Shown piece after piece: positions 4,092 to 5,845 of a DNA stretch of 5,845 nt (its first letter is position 1; each line of letters opens with the position of its first letter). This DNA comes from Pseudobdellovibrionaceae bacterium. GTDB taxonomy: Bacteria; Bdellovibrionota; Bdellovibrionia; Bdellovibrionales; JAMPXM01. A program made the position numbers and the translations under genes. Under the pieces are notes generated by a model that made no database searches, was not told the DNA's origin, and was given only the letters and a program-made list of their open reading frames with translations. The stretch spans positions 1-5,845 of the forward strand of contig CAJYIL010000596.1 of NCBI GenBank assembly GCA_913774795.1. The letters run 5' to 3'.

Positions 4092-5845
4092 ATGGTTCAG
4101 AGACCTCGCCCATCAGAAATCACTGAAAAATTGAAGGAAAGCTGGGCGCTGATCGTTGCGCCTGAAAACCGGCGTTTGTCGATCGCGTGGTTGGCTTGCG
4201 TTTGTATCGTGCTGGCACTGGGGCTGCGCTCGGGCGTGAATACGACGACATTTGTTGGTATCGCCGATGCTCGTGAGTCTTTGGTGAACTTCGACTTTCC
4301 AGTCAACGTCCTTTCGATCAACGTTCTTCCGGGACAGTCGGTTAAAAAAGGCGAGTTGATCGCGCAGGTCGAACAACCGGACCTCGAACTCAAACTCCAA
4401 GAAACTCGCGCCTTGTTGAACAAGTTAAACGCGGAACGCCGCATGGTCTCAGAAATGGGTCAGCTCGGCAGTCTTCATGTGAAGTCGGTCGAAGTCGATC
4501 CATCATCAGACCCTCTGGCGACCGAAATCCAAAATCTCCAAGATCAAATCGGTGTGCTCGAAAGCCGGCAGAGAAGTCTTTATGTCTTCGCTCCTTTTGA
4601 TGGGGTGATCGGGCAGACAAACTTTAAAAAGGGAGAGACGGTCAAGCCGTACGAACCTCTGATGTCGGTTTCACCAGCGAGCCCTACTTACATCGACGCT
4701 TTCATCCACGAGTCTTTGCAGACGCATGTGTCGGTTGGCCAGACGGTCAATGTCTTCTCGTTAAGCGATACGAGCCGCGAAGTTCAGGGGCGCGTGATTT
4801 CGATGGGCTCTCGCATCGTTGAGCTCCCGCTTCGCATCGGCCGCGTTCAAACCACCAAAATGTGGGGCCGCGAGCTGACGATCGAAATCCCAAAAGAGAA
4901 TCCGTTCTTGCTCGGTGAAAAGGTCGAGGTCTCTCATCCATTCCTCCAGATTTCGTTCCCGATCGCGCGCGCGGCCGAGAAAAAACCAGTGGCGATCGAA
5001 AAGCAAACGATGCCGCAGATGATTCAGGTACCCCCTTCGATCCGAACGGCTTCGTCGTTTGAACCGTCGGGCGCGGTCTACCTCAAAGATCTTAAAAAAT
5101 TCCTCGTCGCGAGCGATGACACGGACAAAGACCATTCGCCGATGTTGTTCCTGATGGGTAAAGACGGCGTCGTTGACACGCAGGTCGTACGGATCGCCGG
5201 GATTAAAGAACTGCACGACATCGAGTCGGTTCTTCTAGATGACAAAGGCGTCGTTTATCTCTTGGCTTCGCAATCACCGAACAAAAAAGGCGAGATCGTC
5301 GCGACCCGCAACTTGTTGATCCGCTTAAAGCGCACAGGCGTTGAGTTCGCGGTCGATGGTATGGTTGAGCTACGTCCTTTGATTCTTTCGGCGATCGAAG
5401 TATCGAGCGACGAAAAGATCGACTCGATTCGTAAGAAGTTCGCGAAAGATATTGAGATCGAAGCGAGCTACCTGGAGAACGGCCATTTGAAAGTGGGCTT
5501 GAAGAAGCCACTTTTGAAGGACAACTCGAGCGTTGTTCTGGATCTTGGACCGATGCAAAAGTTGATCGATTTGAAAATGATTGCGGCGAGCGACTTTAAA
5601 GTCGATCAAACCATTTCGTTCCCGATCGAAAATGGCAAACTTCGCATCAGCGAAATGACGAAGATCGGGAATAAGCTCATCATCGCGACATCGACGAAGC
5701 AGCCAGAAAAAATGGGTCGCTTGTGGTCGATGAACATGGCTACGAAGACTCTTGAGAAGATCGGAGATTATCCTGGTCATTCACCGGAGGCGGTCGCTTA
5801 CGACTCGGATTCGAAAGAGCTCATGGTTCTTTTCGACGAAAAAGA
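4092..5845 (+). CDS. HlyD-like membrane fusion protein fused to a DUF3616-like propeller domain (3' end outside window)
   Basis: The frame is open from the ATG at 4092 to the window end, giving 584 visible residues. A cytoplasmic N-terminus is followed by one membrane helix (about 30-46). Residues 65-95 form the first half of a biotinyl-lipoyl-like domain (VLPGQSVKKGELIAQVEQPD), then a short helical hairpin of about 65 residues (96-162), the second half (VFAPFDGVIGQTNFKKGETV, 165-184) and beta-barrel strands to about 285. This is the plan of an HlyD/EmrA-type periplasmic adaptor. After a linker (290-320) comes a different domain: FEPSGAVYL (323-331), FLVASDDTD (337-345), DIESV (376-380), LASQSPNKKGE (391-401), IEIEASYLENGHLKVGL (454-470) and SPEAVAYD (564-571). 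These fit the DUF3616/SdiA-regulated-like beta-propeller pattern. Both parts should be periplasmic. The adaptor call is firm; the propeller family rests on motif recall. Transport partner and cargo are unknown. Confidence 0.85.
   Translation, partial: MVQRPRPSEITEKLKESWALIVAPENRRLSIAWLACVCIVLALGLRSGVNTTTFVGIADARESLVNFDFPVNVLSINVLPGQSVKKGELIAQVEQPDLELKLQETRALLNKLNAERRMVSEMGQLGSLHVKSVEVDPSSDPLATEIQNLQDQIGVLESRQRSLYVFAPFDGVIGQTNFKKGETVKPYEPLMSVSPASPTYIDAFIHESLQTHVSVGQTVNVFSLSDTSREVQGRVISMGSRIVELPLRIGRVQTTKMWGRELTIEIPKENPFLLGEKVEVSHPFLQISFPIARAAEKKPVAIEKQTMPQMIQVPPSIRTASSFEPSGAVYLKDLKKFLVASDDTDKDHSPMLFLMGKDGVVDTQVVRIAGIKELHDIESVLLDDKGVVYLLASQSPNKKGEIVATRNLLIRLKRTGVEFAVDGMVELRPLILSAIEVSSDEKIDSIRKKFAKDIEIEASYLENGHLKVGLKKPLLKDNSSVVLDLGPMQKLIDLKMIAASDFKVDQTISFPIENGKLRISEMTKIGNKLIIATSTKQPEKMGRLWSMNMATKTLEKIGDYPGHSPEAVAYDSDSKELMVLFDEK

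Noticed and set aside
4761..5780. Long minus-strand open frames opposite the HlyD-like gene
   Set aside because: They are Arg/Phe-rich antisense shadows caused by the codon bias of the + strand gene, and they have no motifs.
1..5845. CRISPR, tRNA, rRNA, insertion sequence or phage defence system
   Set aside because: No regular spaced repeats, tRNA cloverleaf, transposase or nuclease motifs were seen. The gene content is that of an envelope and transport region.

Overview
The window looks like chromosomal DNA of a Gram-negative bacterium. An outer-membrane-type lipoprotein signal, a YceI-family protein, a periplasmic small protein and an HlyD-type membrane fusion protein all point to a double envelope. 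The moderate-to-high GC content, the frequent TCG/GCG codons and the gene mix would fit Bdellovibrionota or another delta-proteobacterium-like lineage, but this placement is a weak inference. No RNA genes, CRISPR arrays, insertion sequences or phage genes were seen.

Left part (1-3106). A YceI-family gene enters from the left on the + strand. It converges tail to tail, with a 7-bp overlap, on a compact four-gene minus-strand block. In transcription order that block is: an 87-aa exported charged helical protein (3106-2843), a ClC chloride channel/antiporter (2772-1420), a lipoprotein with a COG4798-type SAM-dependent methyltransferase fold (1423-512, TTG start, TTGA overlap with the ClC stop), and a 61-aa zinc-ribbon-like CPXCG protein (502-317, GTG start). 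A perfect 11-bp inverted repeat and a 10-bp direct repeat lie in the 70-bp gap before ClC. A 9-bp hairpin just past the YceI stop sits inside the CPXCG gene.

Middle (3107-3406). This is a 300-bp divergent intergenic region without a credible gene. It holds a strong ribosome binding site for the 87-aa gene, a small inverted repeat, and a TTGTTAACAA palindrome in front of the rightward genes.

Right part (3407-5845). Two tightly coupled + strand genes lie here. The first is a 227-aa DUF4956-type membrane protein. One base after its stop begins a large gene that is still open at the window end, with 584 residues visible. Its N-terminal part is an inner-membrane-anchored HlyD-like membrane fusion protein. 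Its C-terminal part resembles the DUF3616/SdiA-regulated beta-propeller-like family. The fusion, and its pairing with a DUF4956 protein rather than an obvious ABC, MFS or RND pump, is the most unusual thing in the window. It may be part of a little-described envelope system whose remaining parts lie beyond the right edge.
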